A DNA stretch of 23,930 nt from CAYMST01 sp964393115 (GCA_964393115.1 CAYMST010000044.1:1-23930); one strand, 5' to 3'. Positions 15,219 to 22,800 are shown, counted from the stretch's first letter. Numbers and translations are program-made. The notes: generated by a model not told the origin, from the sequence alone.

Positions 15219-16241
15219 ATGAACATTGGTATTCTTACAGCCGGAGGTGATTGTCCTGGACTTAACGCCGCGATACGTGGTGTTGCCAGAGCGGCAATGG
15301 TAGAACACGGCATGAAGGTATATGGAATTTCGTCGGGTTTTCTAGGACTCATAGAAAAAGATTATTTCGAGATGAACGAAGGTCATCTTTCGGGAATTCT
15401 TAGTACGGGTGGTACGATATTAGGTACCTCTAGGTTCAAACCCTTCAAAAAATCGAATAATGATCAGAAAGAGGCGCGCAACCATCCTGAGCAAATTAAA
15501 GAAACATATGAGGAGCTTGGTTTAGACTGTTTAGTATGTATTGGTGGAAATGGCACTCAAAAAACGGCAAACAAACTGGCTAAAGAAGGCTTAAATGTTA
15601 TCGGCGTTCCAAAAACTATCGATAATGATGTTTGGGGAACAGATATTACGTTTGGCTTTGACTCTGCGGTATACGTTGCTTCTACAGCCATAGACCGGTT
15701 GCATACCACAGCTAACTCTCATAATCGTATCATGGTAATTGAAGTAATGGGGCATCATGCAGGCTGGATTGCTTTACACTCCGGGATAGCTGGGGGTGGA
15801 GACATGATCCTCTTACCAGAGATTGAGTTTTCTAAGGAAAAAATCATCAACTCCCTACAGTCTCGTGTTGCTCAAAGGAAAAACTACTCCATTATTGTAG
15901 TAGCTGAAGGTATAGATATGGGTGGCAAGAGAGGTGCAGGTCATGCCGTTGCCAAACTTATCAATGAAAACATAGGACACGAAAGCCGTGAAACTGTATT
16001 AGGGTATTTACAAAGAGGAGGAACTCCTACACCTACCGATAGAATAATTGCTACGCAATACGGTACGCATGCGGCAAAGATCATTTCCGAACGGAAATTC
16101 GGAAACATGGTAGCGCTTATTAACAATAAATTGACTGAGGTCCCCCTAGATGAAGTTGCTGGGAAGTTAAGACTGGTCACTCCCGAAGCTCCGTTAGTTT
16201 CTCAAGCTCGTAGCCTTGGCATCAGCTTTGGAGATGATTGA
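15219..16241 (+). CDS. pfkA: 6-phosphofructokinase (PfkA family, atypical donor-site residues)
   Basis: This glycolytic enzyme phosphorylates fructose 6-phosphate to the 1,6-bisphosphate in the cytoplasm. The 340-residue protein opens MNIGILTAGGDCPGLNAAIRG and keeps the catalytic TIDND (133-137) with the base Asp135, plus the substrate loop MGHHAGWIALHSGIAGGGD (177-195). The donor-site motif reads GGNGT (109-113), where E. coli PfkA has GGDGS: Asn111 replaces the Mg-binding Asp103, while Gly112 keeps the glycine associated with ATP use. Lys132 stands where E. coli has Gly124, as in the group III / PPi-type clade (PKTIDND). So the family is certain, but whether ATP or diphosphate is the donor is not settled by sequence. 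It is convergent with the next gene and has its own promoter-like box. Confidence 0.94.
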   Translation: MNIGILTAGGDCPGLNAAIRGVARAAMVEHGMKVYGISSGFLGLIEKDYFEMNEGHLSGILSTGGTILGTSRFKPFKKSNNDQKEARNHPEQIKETYEELGLDCLVCIGGNGTQKTANKLAKEGLNVIGVPKTIDNDVWGTDITFGFDSAVYVASTAIDRLHTTANSHNRIMVIEVMGHHAGWIALHSGIAGGGDMILLPEIEFSKEKIINSLQSRVAQRKNYSIIVVAEGIDMGGKRGAGHAVAKLINENIGHESRETVLGYLQRGGTPTPTDRIIATQYGTHAAKIISERKFGNMVALINNKLTEVPLDEVAGKLRLVTPEAPLVSQARSLGISFGDD

Positions 16242-16277
16242 GTAGTAAGACTACTTAATGGGTAAAGAATTACAAGT

Positions 16278-16327
16278 GAGGGGTTCTAGAAATTGAAGTT
16301 TGGCTAGAACTCCTCTTCTTTTATTTT
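16278..16327 (+). terminator. pfkA terminator overlapping the end of the convergent gene
   Basis: A 12-bp stem, GAGGGGTTCTAG (16278-16289) with CTAGAACTCCTC (16304-16315), has one G-T pair and a 14-base loop. A T-rich tail (TTCTTTTATTTT) follows on the plus strand. The right arm and tail are the last codons (EEEF-stop) of the minus-strand gene. Confidence 0.75.
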
Positions 16328-17209
16328 AGATAAATCAAATTCTTTCAAAAACCTTTGTGCCTCTTTTACACTTAAGAACTCAAAGTTTCGAATAGTACCT
16401 TCCTTATCTACTATGTCAAGTTTTACTAGCTTAACGAAGTTGTTCTTCTTAGGTTGTAACGGGTCAATAAACTTCAAATCATCGCTCAGTTGAATATTAT
16501 CTCGTTTACCCTTTCTCCCAAGGTTAACTGTTTTTCTTTTTACGCGATTACAATAGGTGCACTTATAGTGCTTCATTATTTCACCATCCTCACTCTTGGT
16601 CGCGGCCCTAATGATTTCTTCTCTTTCAAGTTGTAAGGTTTGAAAACCACAACGATCACATTTTAATGCACTTAACCGACCCTCATACTTTTCAATATGC
16701 GTTGTCCCCGTTTCTGGGTCAATCCAAACATCATAATCTACCGAAAATAAATTTTCCTCGGCTTGCATACCTTCGTCAAGGTATACATCTTCTTCATCCT
16801 CACTGAGGAGTTTCATAGCATTACCCGTTTCCGGATTAGTTCTCGGCATGTACCGATATTTCTTCAGCTTTTTATTAAGCTTAGCAGGGTAATAGTATTT
16901 TAAAATGAGAAATGCGATGTATCCATAGAGTGCTCCTAAGCACATGGACACTACTAATCGTACGCCAAACCAAATATTGCTATATTCAGAATTCTCCCCT
17001 ACGTAGGTATTCGCACTGAAAAAAATAGCTAAGCTTATGCCTATTTGGCTTATCTGTAAGTATTTAATTTCATACTTGCTAACATAGTCATGCTTATCCT
17101 TATTGGTCGGTTGAGTTATTAGTTTCACCTTGTGAACTAGATAAACTATAACTGAAAACCCTATCGATACAATAAGAAATATATACATCCAATTATGCCA
17201 TTGCATCAT
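16304..17209 (-). CDS. Uncharacterised membrane-anchored zinc-ribbon protein
   Basis: I do not know a function. The 301-residue protein has three predicted membrane segments (about 7-25, 50-67 and 82-104), then a long soluble part. Residues 120-175 contain MPRTNPETGNAMKLLSEDEEDVYLDEG and SVDYDVWIDPETGTTHIEKYEG, a well-ordered, acidic segment that looks conserved. A zinc ribbon follows: C184-x2-C187 (KCDRCGF) and C217-x2-C220 (KCTYCNR), with a basic stretch after it (RVKRKTVNLGRKGKR). By the positive-inside rule the soluble part is probably cytoplasmic. Residues 255-301 form a small alpha/beta tail. The ribbon could bind nucleic acid or stabilise a fold; that is inference. The start codon may be 17209 or 17206 (MM). 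It is convergent with pfkA and about 510 bases downstream of nrdA in the same orientation. Confidence 0.83.
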   Translation of the reverse strand: MMQWHNWMYIFLIVSIGFSVIVYLVHKVKLITQPTNKDKHDYVSKYEIKYLQISQIGISLAIFFSANTYVGENSEYSNIWFGVRLVVSMCLGALYGYIAFLILKYYYPAKLNKKLKKYRYMPRTNPETGNAMKLLSEDEEDVYLDEGMQAEENLFSVDYDVWIDPETGTTHIEKYEGRLSALKCDRCGFQTLQLEREEIIRAATKSEDGEIMKHYKCTYCNRVKRKTVNLGRKGKRDNIQLSDDLKFIDPLQPKKNNFVKLVKLDIVDKEGTIRNFEFLSVKEAQRFLKEFDLSKIKEEEF

Positions 17210-17719
17210 AAATATCTAGTGTTATGTATGGTGCTATATAAACGGAGCAAATCAGGAAAACATCATGATTGACAGTTGCTATATACCACGATTACTTTCT
17301 AAACATATTGCCCTTCGATTAATTCAAAATATTGAAATTATTACTTCAAAACCTGTGGTTTTAGGTCTTCAGTAACTGCTAATTGCACAAAGACAATTTA
17401 ATAAAACAGCAAATTACCCAATTCTTTGTTTTGTTCAAACCAAACCGGCAAAATCCATAAACCCAATACCTGTTACGGAAGTGATAAATATTATACTACC
17501 GCAGCCCTTTTTACATGAAGTTCATGAAATTAACATAAGCTTAGAACCCTAAGCCTACCCATTGTAGAAGAATGCGTTTATCGAGAATTTCATAAGTGAC
17601 ACAACTCAAATAACCGTATAGTAAAGTTGCAGACCATTTCTAAAATCAAACTATATAAAAAAACCCCGTTCAAACATGAACGAGGTTTTGGTGTATGAAT
17701 ATGAATTAAAAGGTGTTTC
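17210..17719. other. Non-coding region between nrdA and the zinc-ribbon gene
   Basis: Of these 510 bases only the nrdA terminator (17657-17689) stands out. The remaining AT-rich sequence would contain the promoter of the minus-strand zinc-ribbon gene, but I find no convincing TAnnTTTG box. No open frame or RNA gene is supportable. Confidence 0.6.
17657..17689 (-). terminator. Intrinsic terminator of the nrdB-nrdA operon
   Basis: Read on the minus strand, AAAACC-t-CGTTCA pairs with TGAACG-g-GGTTTT around a 4-base loop, and seven T follow. It lies 31 bases beyond the nrdA stop. Confidence 0.9.
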
Positions 17720-20101
17720 TTAACTCCCGCAAGCCTCACAACCGTCCGGGTTATCCAATGAACAAGCCATATCTGAGGCTTTTTGTTCTTGATCCGTCGC
17801 TAATTGCTGAGCCGTTTTGGGTTGATTCTTTTCGTCAACTTTTACTGTAAACTTAATGGCATCCGTCGCAGCTTTGGTACGTAAATAATACATCCCCGTT
17901 TTCAATCCTTTTTTCCAAGCATAAAAATGCATGGAAGTCATCTTACCAAAGTTAGCATCTTGCAAATGGATGTTCATACTTTGACTTTGACAGATATAAG
18001 CACCTCTGTCGGCTGCCATATCGATAACTGACTTTTGAGAAATTTCCCAAACAGTTCGATATAAATCTTTTATATCCTGTGGAATCTCTGGAATACTTTG
18101 AATAGAACCATTGTTAGCCATAATCCTATTTTTCATATTCTCATCCCAAAGGCCTAATTCAATAAGGTCTCTCATCAAGTGCTTATTGACTACAATAAAC
18201 TCACCAGATAAAACACGTCTTGAATAAATATTAGATGTATACGGTTCAAAACACTCATTGTTTCCTAATATTTGAGAAGTTGACGCCGTTGGCATTGGCG
18301 CCAACAGTAATGAGTTCCTTACACCATGTTTTCTTACTTCTTGCTTCAAAGAAATCCAATCCCATCTATTTGATTCTGGTTCTACTCCCCACATATCAAA
18401 TTGGAAAATTCCTTTTGATACTGGCGAGCCCTTAAACGTTTCGTAAGGACCATCAACTTTAGCGAGATCTTTGGAAGCGGTCATCGCCGCAAAATATATC
18501 GTCTTGAAAATCTCTTTATTTAATTGACGTGCCCCTGGAGAATCAAATGGATGTCTCAACTTGATGAAGACATCAGCTAAACCTTGAACTCCGATTCCAA
18601 TTGGTCTATGCCTCAAGTTAGAGTTTTCAGCCTCTTTAACCGGATAATAGTTAATGTCGATTACCTTATTTAGGTTTTTAGTAATCACATAAGTAATGTC
18701 ATATAACTTCTGATGGTCAAACTCACCATTTTCATTAATGAACTTAGGCAAGGCAATGGATGCCAAATTACAGACAGCTACCTCATCTGGAGAGGTATAT
18801 TCCATAATCTCAGTACAGAGATTACTAGATTTAATAGTACCCAGATTTTTTTGATTCGACTTCTTATTTGCTGCATCCTTATACAACATATAAGGAGTAC
18901 CTGTTTCTATTTGTGCTTCTAAAACCTCAAACCAAAGATCTTGTGCTTTGATGACTTGCTTAGCCTTACCTTCCTTTTCATACTTTTCATAGAGACGCTC
19001 AAAATCATCTCCATAAGCTTCATCTAATCCTGGGCACTCGTTCGGACAGAACAACGACCACTCATCATTGTCCTGAACTCTTTTCATGAACAAGTCGGAA
19101 ACCCAAAGTGCATAAAAAAGATCTCTAGCACGAAGCTCTTCCTTACCATGATTTTTCTTCAATTGAAGGAAATCGAAGATATCAGCATGCCATGGCTCAA
19201 GGTAAATAGCAAAGCTTCCTTTACGTTTGCCTCCTCCCTGATCTACGTAGCGAGCAGTCATATCAAAGTTTCTCAACATCGGCACAATACCGTTAGAAAC
19301 TCCGTTTGTACCTCGAATATATGATCCCTTTGCTCGTACACTATGAATACTTAAGCCTATACCTCCAGCCGATTGTGAAATCTTGGCGGTCTGCTTTAAA
19401 GTGTCATAGATACCATCTATACTATCTTCTTTAACAGTTAAGAGAAAACAAGAAGAAAGTTGTGGTTTCGGTGTACCAGCATTAAAAAGAGTAGGAGTAG
19501 CATGAGTAAACCATTTCTCAGACATAAGATTATATGTCTCGATAGCCGCGTCAATATCTTCTTTGTGGATACCTACGGCTACACGCATCAACATATGTTG
19601 CGGACGCTCAACAATTTTACCATCAAGCTTGATCAGGTAAGATCTCTCCAACGTTTTAAACCCAAAATAATCGTAGGTGAAATCTCTTGAATGATCAATA
19701 GCGGCATCAAGCTTAGCTGCATGCTTGTTAATGATACCATACACATCTGTAGCTAAAAGCTGCGCATTTTGTCCCGTGTTAGGATCGATGTAGGTATATA
19801 GTCGCTTCATCGTGTTTGAAAACGACTGACTGGTGGTCTTATGAAGGTTAGAAATCGCAATTTTAGCAGCTAAAAGTGCATAGTCGGGATGTCTAGTGGT
19901 CATAGATGCTGCCGTCTCTGCTGCCAGATTATCTAGCTCTTGAGTAGACACTCCATCATACAAGCCATCAATTACTTTTTTGGCGATTTCTATAGGTTCT
20001 ATATACCGCATATTTAAGCCCTTACATAGCTTATCAATACGCGCTGTAATTTTATCAAACTTTACCGACTCTCGTCGGCCGTCTCTTTTTAAAACTAACA
20101 T
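17720..20101 (-). CDS. nrdA: Ribonucleoside-diphosphate reductase, alpha subunit (class I, NrdA)
   Basis: The catalytic subunit reduces ribonucleoside diphosphates to deoxy forms, with NrdB supplying the radical. The 793-residue protein begins with an ATP-cone (about 1-95: MLVLKRDGRRESVKFDKITARI), implying dATP/ATP control of overall activity. The active site shows Cys218 (LSSCFL), the NLCTE motif with N427, C429 (thiyl radical) and E431, and the redox partner Cys444 (VAVCNLAS). PMPTASTSQILGNNECFEPYTSNIY (602-626) is the phosphate-binding region. Y738-Y739 (GMYYLRT) are the radical-transfer tyrosines, and C788/C791 (CEAC) form the tail pair that exchanges electrons with thioredoxin or glutaredoxin. 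It lies 38 bases after nrdB on the same strand and ends at a strong terminator. Confidence 0.98.
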   Translation of the reverse strand: MLVLKRDGRRESVKFDKITARIDKLCKGLNMRYIEPIEIAKKVIDGLYDGVSTQELDNLAAETAASMTTRHPDYALLAAKIAISNLHKTTSQSFSNTMKRLYTYIDPNTGQNAQLLATDVYGIINKHAAKLDAAIDHSRDFTYDYFGFKTLERSYLIKLDGKIVERPQHMLMRVAVGIHKEDIDAAIETYNLMSEKWFTHATPTLFNAGTPKPQLSSCFLLTVKEDSIDGIYDTLKQTAKISQSAGGIGLSIHSVRAKGSYIRGTNGVSNGIVPMLRNFDMTARYVDQGGGKRKGSFAIYLEPWHADIFDFLQLKKNHGKEELRARDLFYALWVSDLFMKRVQDNDEWSLFCPNECPGLDEAYGDDFERLYEKYEKEGKAKQVIKAQDLWFEVLEAQIETGTPYMLYKDAANKKSNQKNLGTIKSSNLCTEIMEYTSPDEVAVCNLASIALPKFINENGEFDHQKLYDITYVITKNLNKVIDINYYPVKEAENSNLRHRPIGIGVQGLADVFIKLRHPFDSPGARQLNKEIFKTIYFAAMTASKDLAKVDGPYETFKGSPVSKGIFQFDMWGVEPESNRWDWISLKQEVRKHGVRNSLLLAPMPTASTSQILGNNECFEPYTSNIYSRRVLSGEFIVVNKHLMRDLIELGLWDENMKNRIMANNGSIQSIPEIPQDIKDLYRTVWEISQKSVIDMAADRGAYICQSQSMNIHLQDANFGKMTSMHFYAWKKGLKTGMYYLRTKAATDAIKFTVKVDEKNQPKTAQQLATDQEQKASDMACSLDNPDGCEACGS

Positions 20102-20139
20102 TAAAATCTTGGGTTTATCTCTTAACTACTCTTCTTATC

Positions 20140-21123
20140 TTAAAAATCCTCATCCAAACTGAACTTAGCTGCTTCAGAGCCTTCGTTCGATTTTGCTACA
20201 CCAGCTTTCTGATATTCTCCTACACGCTTTTCAAAGAAATTAGTTTTCCCTTGTAAGGAGATTAAGTCCATAAAGTCAAATGGATTTGTAGCATTATATA
20301 CTTTAGCACAATTCAAAGCGCCTAATAATCGGTCTGCCACAAACTCGATATACTGACACATCAGATCAGCATTCATCCCAATCAACTTCACAGGTAACGA
20401 GTCTGATACAAACTCTTTTTCTATTGCCACGGCATCAGTAATAATCTCCGTAATTTGTTCCTCACTAAGCTTATTTATTACGTGATTATTATATAACAAA
20501 CAAGCGAAATCACAGTGAAGCCCTTCATCTCGCGATATCAACTCATTTGAAAAACTCAGGCCTGGCATCAAGCCTCTCTTTTTTAACCAAAATATAGAAC
20601 AAAAACTTCCTGAAAAGAATATTCCTTCTACAGCAGCGAATGCCACAAGCCGCTCTTGAAAATTCCCTTTATCAATCCATCGAAGGGCCCAATCAGCCTT
20701 CTTCTTTACACAATCCATTGTTTCAATGGCATGAAAAAGTTTATCTTTCTCTTGGGCATTCTTTACATACGTATCAATAAGTAAAGAGTATGTTTCGGAA
20801 TGAATATTTTCAATAGCTATCTGAAAACCATAAAAAAACTTCGCCTCAGTATATTGTACTTCAGCTACAAAATGCTCTGCCAGATTTTCATTAACAATAC
20901 CGTCACTTGCTGCGAAAAAAGCTAAGACATGTGTAATAAAATGTCTTTCACCGTCTGTAAGGTTTTCCCAATCTTTTAAATCTTGACTTAAGTCAATCTC
21001 TTCTGCGGTCCAAAAACTAGCCTCGGCTTTCTTATACATCTCCCAGATGTCGTTATGCGCTATCGGGAATAGTACAAACCTGTCTTTGTTTTCTTCTAAA
21101 ATAGGTTCCTTACTTAATGCCAT
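20140..21123 (-). CDS. nrdB: Ribonucleoside-diphosphate reductase, beta subunit (class I, NrdB)
   Basis: This is the radical-generating diiron subunit, 327 residues. Metal ligands are D44 (AEEIDLS), E105 and H108 (IENIHSE), E166 (AAVEGIFF), E200 and H203 (RDEGLH). The radical-bearing tyrosine is Y112 (SETYSLLIDTY), so this is a conventional tyrosyl-radical enzyme rather than a class Ic form. The sequence resembles the eukaryote-type small subunit (KKKADWALRWI, GSFCSIFWLKKRGLMPGL), common in Bacteroidota. The C-terminal FSLDEDF is the tail that docks into NrdA. The gene is first in the nrdB-nrdA operon and divergent from rplU across a 456-base region with hairpins that could regulate it. No NrdR box pair is visible. 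Confidence 0.98.
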   Translation of the reverse strand: MALSKEPILEENKDRFVLFPIAHNDIWEMYKKAEASFWTAEEIDLSQDLKDWENLTDGERHFITHVLAFFAASDGIVNENLAEHFVAEVQYTEAKFFYGFQIAIENIHSETYSLLIDTYVKNAQEKDKLFHAIETMDCVKKKADWALRWIDKGNFQERLVAFAAVEGIFFSGSFCSIFWLKKRGLMPGLSFSNELISRDEGLHCDFACLLYNNHVINKLSEEQITEIITDAVAIEKEFVSDSLPVKLIGMNADLMCQYIEFVADRLLGALNCAKVYNATNPFDFMDLISLQGKTNFFEKRVGEYQKAGVAKSNEGSEAAKFSLDEDF

Positions 21124-21259
21124 ATTCTTTTATACGTCGTCAAAAATTAATCACCATTACCATTTATTATAATGGTCTGATCGGCAAAATTGTTCACCAA
21201 AAACAATCCTGACGGCGATTAATTCTATTAAACTGTGGTTTTTTATTTGTGAAGAGCAA

Positions 21260-21295
21260 CCAAATCTAAAGGCAGGTATCGTCCCTCAGATTTAG
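21260..21295 (-). promoter_or_regulatory. Hairpin in the nrdB upstream region, best formed by minus-strand RNA
   Basis: As minus-strand RNA, CUAAAUCUGAGGG pairs with CCUUUAGAUUUGG for 13 contiguous pairs around a 10-base loop. Three of the pairs are G-U wobbles that would be A-C mismatches on the plus-strand RNA, so the structure favours an nrdB leader transcript. The right-hand arm contains TAGATTTG, a match to the -7 box, which is an alternative reading. Confidence 0.45.
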
Positions 21296-21477
21296 AGCTT
21301 GGACAAATATCATAAATCAGCCTTAAATATTCAAAGTAACGCCACCTCAGATTGCGGAATTTCACAGGTGGTTATATTTCTCATATCCCATTGATAAACT
21401 GTTATTTTACAACTACTTATTACAGTAAAACTTGACCTAATATACGCGTCAAACGAGGGCAAAAAAAAAGAAAAAAG

Positions 21478-21486
21478 TTATCCACA
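21478..21486 (+). promoter_or_regulatory. DnaA-box-like nonamer TTATCCACA
   Basis: An exact match to the strict DnaA box TTATNCACA, preceded by an A-rich tract. It lies 21 bases before the rplU -33 box, on the rplU side of the divergent region. One such match in 24 kb can occur by chance. Confidence 0.4.
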
Positions 21487-21506
21487 TATTAAGACTTTGT
21501 AAAATG

Positions 21507-21537
21507 TTTGAAATCTTGATATAAACTCATATCTTTG
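21507..21537 (+). promoter_or_regulatory. Consensus Bacteroidota promoter for rplU-rpmA
   Basis: TTTG (21507-21510), exactly 19 bases, then TATCTTTG (21530-21537). This is a full match to the TTTG-N19-TAnnTTTG form used by the primary sigma factor of Bacteroidota. The predicted transcript starts near 21543, leaving a leader of about 37 bases before the rplU ATG. Confidence 0.85.
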
Positions 21538-21579
21538 CACTCCATTTTTTGAAAGTAAAGGGATTATTCCGATATAGAC

Positions 21580-21888
21580 ATGTATGCAATAGTAGATATA
21601 GCGGGGAAGCAACTTAAAGTAGAAAAAGACAAATTCGTATATACGCCACGTCTAAGTGAGGACGTAGACGCAACAGTCGAATTTGATAACGTACTACTTA
21701 TAAGTGAGGAAGGAAACGTACAGGTAGGATCTCCAAAAGTAAGTGGAGTAAAGGTATCTGGAAAAGTCCTCGAGCACGGAAAAGACGATAAGGTTATCGT
21801 CTTTAAGAAGAAGAGAAGAAAAGGTTATAAAAAGAAGAACGGTCACCGTCAACTTTACTCAAAAGTATTGATTGAGGCGATAGGCTAA
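21580..21888 (+). CDS. rplU: 50S ribosomal protein L21
   Basis: This large-subunit ribosomal protein binds 23S rRNA. The 102-residue product shows the standard family course: MYAIVDIAGKQLKVEKDKF, then FDNVLLI, GSPKVSGVKVSGKVLEHGKDDKVIVFKKKRRKGY and the end GHRQLYSKVLIEAI. The basic FKKKRRKGYKKKNGHRQ stretch is the rRNA-binding loop. The start is the only ATG in place and lies about 37 bases after the predicted transcription start. It is co-transcribed with rpmA, 28 bases on. Confidence 0.98.
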   Translation: MYAIVDIAGKQLKVEKDKFVYTPRLSEDVDATVEFDNVLLISEEGNVQVGSPKVSGVKVSGKVLEHGKDDKVIVFKKKRRKGYKKKNGHRQLYSKVLIEAIG

Positions 21889-21916
21889 TTCGAAATAACA
21901 TTAAATAGAAGAAATT

Positions 21917-22180
21917 ATGGCTCACAAGAAGGGTGTCGGTAGTTCAAAAAACGGAAGAGAGTCGGAAAGTAAACGACTTGGTGTAAAGATTTTTGGTGGT
22001 CAAAGTGCAATCGCTGGTAACATCATTGTGAGACAGCGTGGTACTAAACATCACCCAGGAGAAAATGTTGGGATCGGAAAAGATCATACTCTTTTCGCTT
22101 TGATCGACGGTAAAGTTGAGTTCAAAAAGGGAAGAAAAGATAGATCTTACGTTTCTATCGTAGCTCCAGCGGAAGCCTAA
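21917..22180 (+). CDS. rpmA: 50S ribosomal protein L27
   Basis: This large-subunit protein has an N-terminus that reaches toward the peptidyl-transferase centre. The 87-residue product begins MAHKKGVGSSKNGRESESKRLGVK and contains FGGQSAIAGNIIVRQRGTKHHPGENVGIGKDHTLFAL, the family signature. It starts directly with AHKKG, so it lacks the cleaved N-terminal extension seen in Firmicutes and does not need a processing protease. It is the second gene of rplU-rpmA and is followed by a strong terminator. Confidence 0.98.
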   Translation: MAHKKGVGSSKNGRESESKRLGVKIFGGQSAIAGNIIVRQRGTKHHPGENVGIGKDHTLFALIDGKVEFKKGRKDRSYVSIVAPAEA

Positions 22181-22204
22181 AAATATTTATTCTAGATTTT
22201 TTTT

Positions 22205-22236
22205 ACCCAACCAAATTATTTTGGTTGGGTTTTTTT
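22205..22236 (+). terminator. Intrinsic terminator of rplU-rpmA
   Basis: An 11-bp perfect stem, ACCCAACCAAA (22205-22215) with TTTGGTTGGGT (22220-22230), has a 4-base loop and a run of T to 22236. It starts 25 bases after the rpmA stop. Confidence 0.93.
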
Positions 22237-22285
22237 GGTTGGACATGGTTGAATTGAATATACTGATAGGGGAATATCAATGATG

Positions 22286-22732
22286 TTATTGTGCTCTGTC
22301 CTTAGATCCTATTTTTGGCCATCTTATTCTTAATCGTTTCTTACCCGCCTCCTCACGTAACTCTTCGCGCGTTTTCAAGATGACTACAGGCTTTTCCTTT
22401 GGTGCATAATTCGGCATAAGTTTGGCCTTAACTTCTACATACCAAGAAGAGTCATATTCTAGTCCATCTTCTCGATATAACCATTGAGCCTTTTTATCAA
22501 CCCCTGAAGTCATCCCAGTACCAACGTCTCCAAGAAAGTTTTCAGAATTCAATACGGTAGAGTCCCTTGAAACAACACAGTCTACATAAAAGTATTGTCC
22601 ACTATCTCCTTCTAAATCGTAGCATACGGAGATATAACCGTCCTCTTCAATTAATCTTATATTATAAACTTTCTGAGCTGTACCCAAATGGGCAGTTATA
22701 AGAAATATTAAACCTGCAGTGAGATTTTTCAT
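22286..22732 (-). CDS. Small secreted or periplasmic protein of unknown function
   Basis: The protein has 148 residues with an N-terminal signal peptide (MKNLTAGLIFLITAHLGTAQ, likely cleaved near residue 19-20) and no lipobox. The mature part is one beta-rich domain: VYNIRLIEEDGYISVCYDLEG, then FYVDCVVSRDSTVL, then FLGDVGTGMTSGVDKKAQW and SSWYVEVKAKL. The order 'strand, DLEG, strand, GDVG-x-G-...-G-x-KK-x-x-W' resembles a small domain I associate with the start of larger Bacteroidota secreted proteins, so this may be a stand-alone version (inference). The C-terminus is strongly basic (KTREELREEAGKKRLRIRWPK). It has no obvious partner: it converges with rpmA and lies downstream of the symporter on the same strand, with a palindromic repeat just upstream. 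Confidence 0.72.
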   Translation of the reverse strand: MKNLTAGLIFLITAHLGTAQKVYNIRLIEEDGYISVCYDLEGDSGQYFYVDCVVSRDSTVLNSENFLGDVGTGMTSGVDKKAQWLYREDGLEYDSSWYVEVKAKLMPNYAPKEKPVVILKTREELREEAGKKRLRIRWPKIGSKDRAQ

Positions 22733-22748
22733 CAGTCAAAAATAATGG

Positions 22749-22800
22749 CATTTGTACTATATAAGGACGTATTAGTTTACGTCCGTACACACTACAAATG
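22749..22800. repeat. Nested perfect inverted repeats upstream of the small secreted protein gene
   Basis: The outer arms CATTTGTA (22749-22756) and TACAAATG (22793-22800) enclose inner arms GGACGTA (22765-22771) and TACGTCC (22778-22784) around TTAGTT. On the minus strand the hairpin is followed by CCATTATTTTTGAC, so it could act as a terminator for the symporter gene. Confidence 0.6.

Larger units (their letters stand above)
21124..21579. promoter_or_regulatory. Divergent regulatory region between nrdB and rplU
   Basis: These 456 bases hold the rplU promoter (21507-21537), a DnaA-box-like nonamer (21478-21486), and a set of hairpins on the nrdB side: ACCATT/AATGGT (21159-21176), ATTGTT/AACAAT (21189-21207), the 13-bp hairpin at 21260-21295 and CCACCT/AGGTGG (21342-21371). 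No consensus promoter with both boxes is seen for nrdB, so the length of its leader RNA is not known. No coding frame is supportable. Confidence 0.65.

Noticed and set aside
21261..21268. TAGATTTG on the minus strand as the nrdB promoter -7 box
   Set aside because: It matches the box, but no TTTG or TTG stands 19 bases upstream, and the bases are part of the hairpin at 21260-21295, so I did not call it a promoter.
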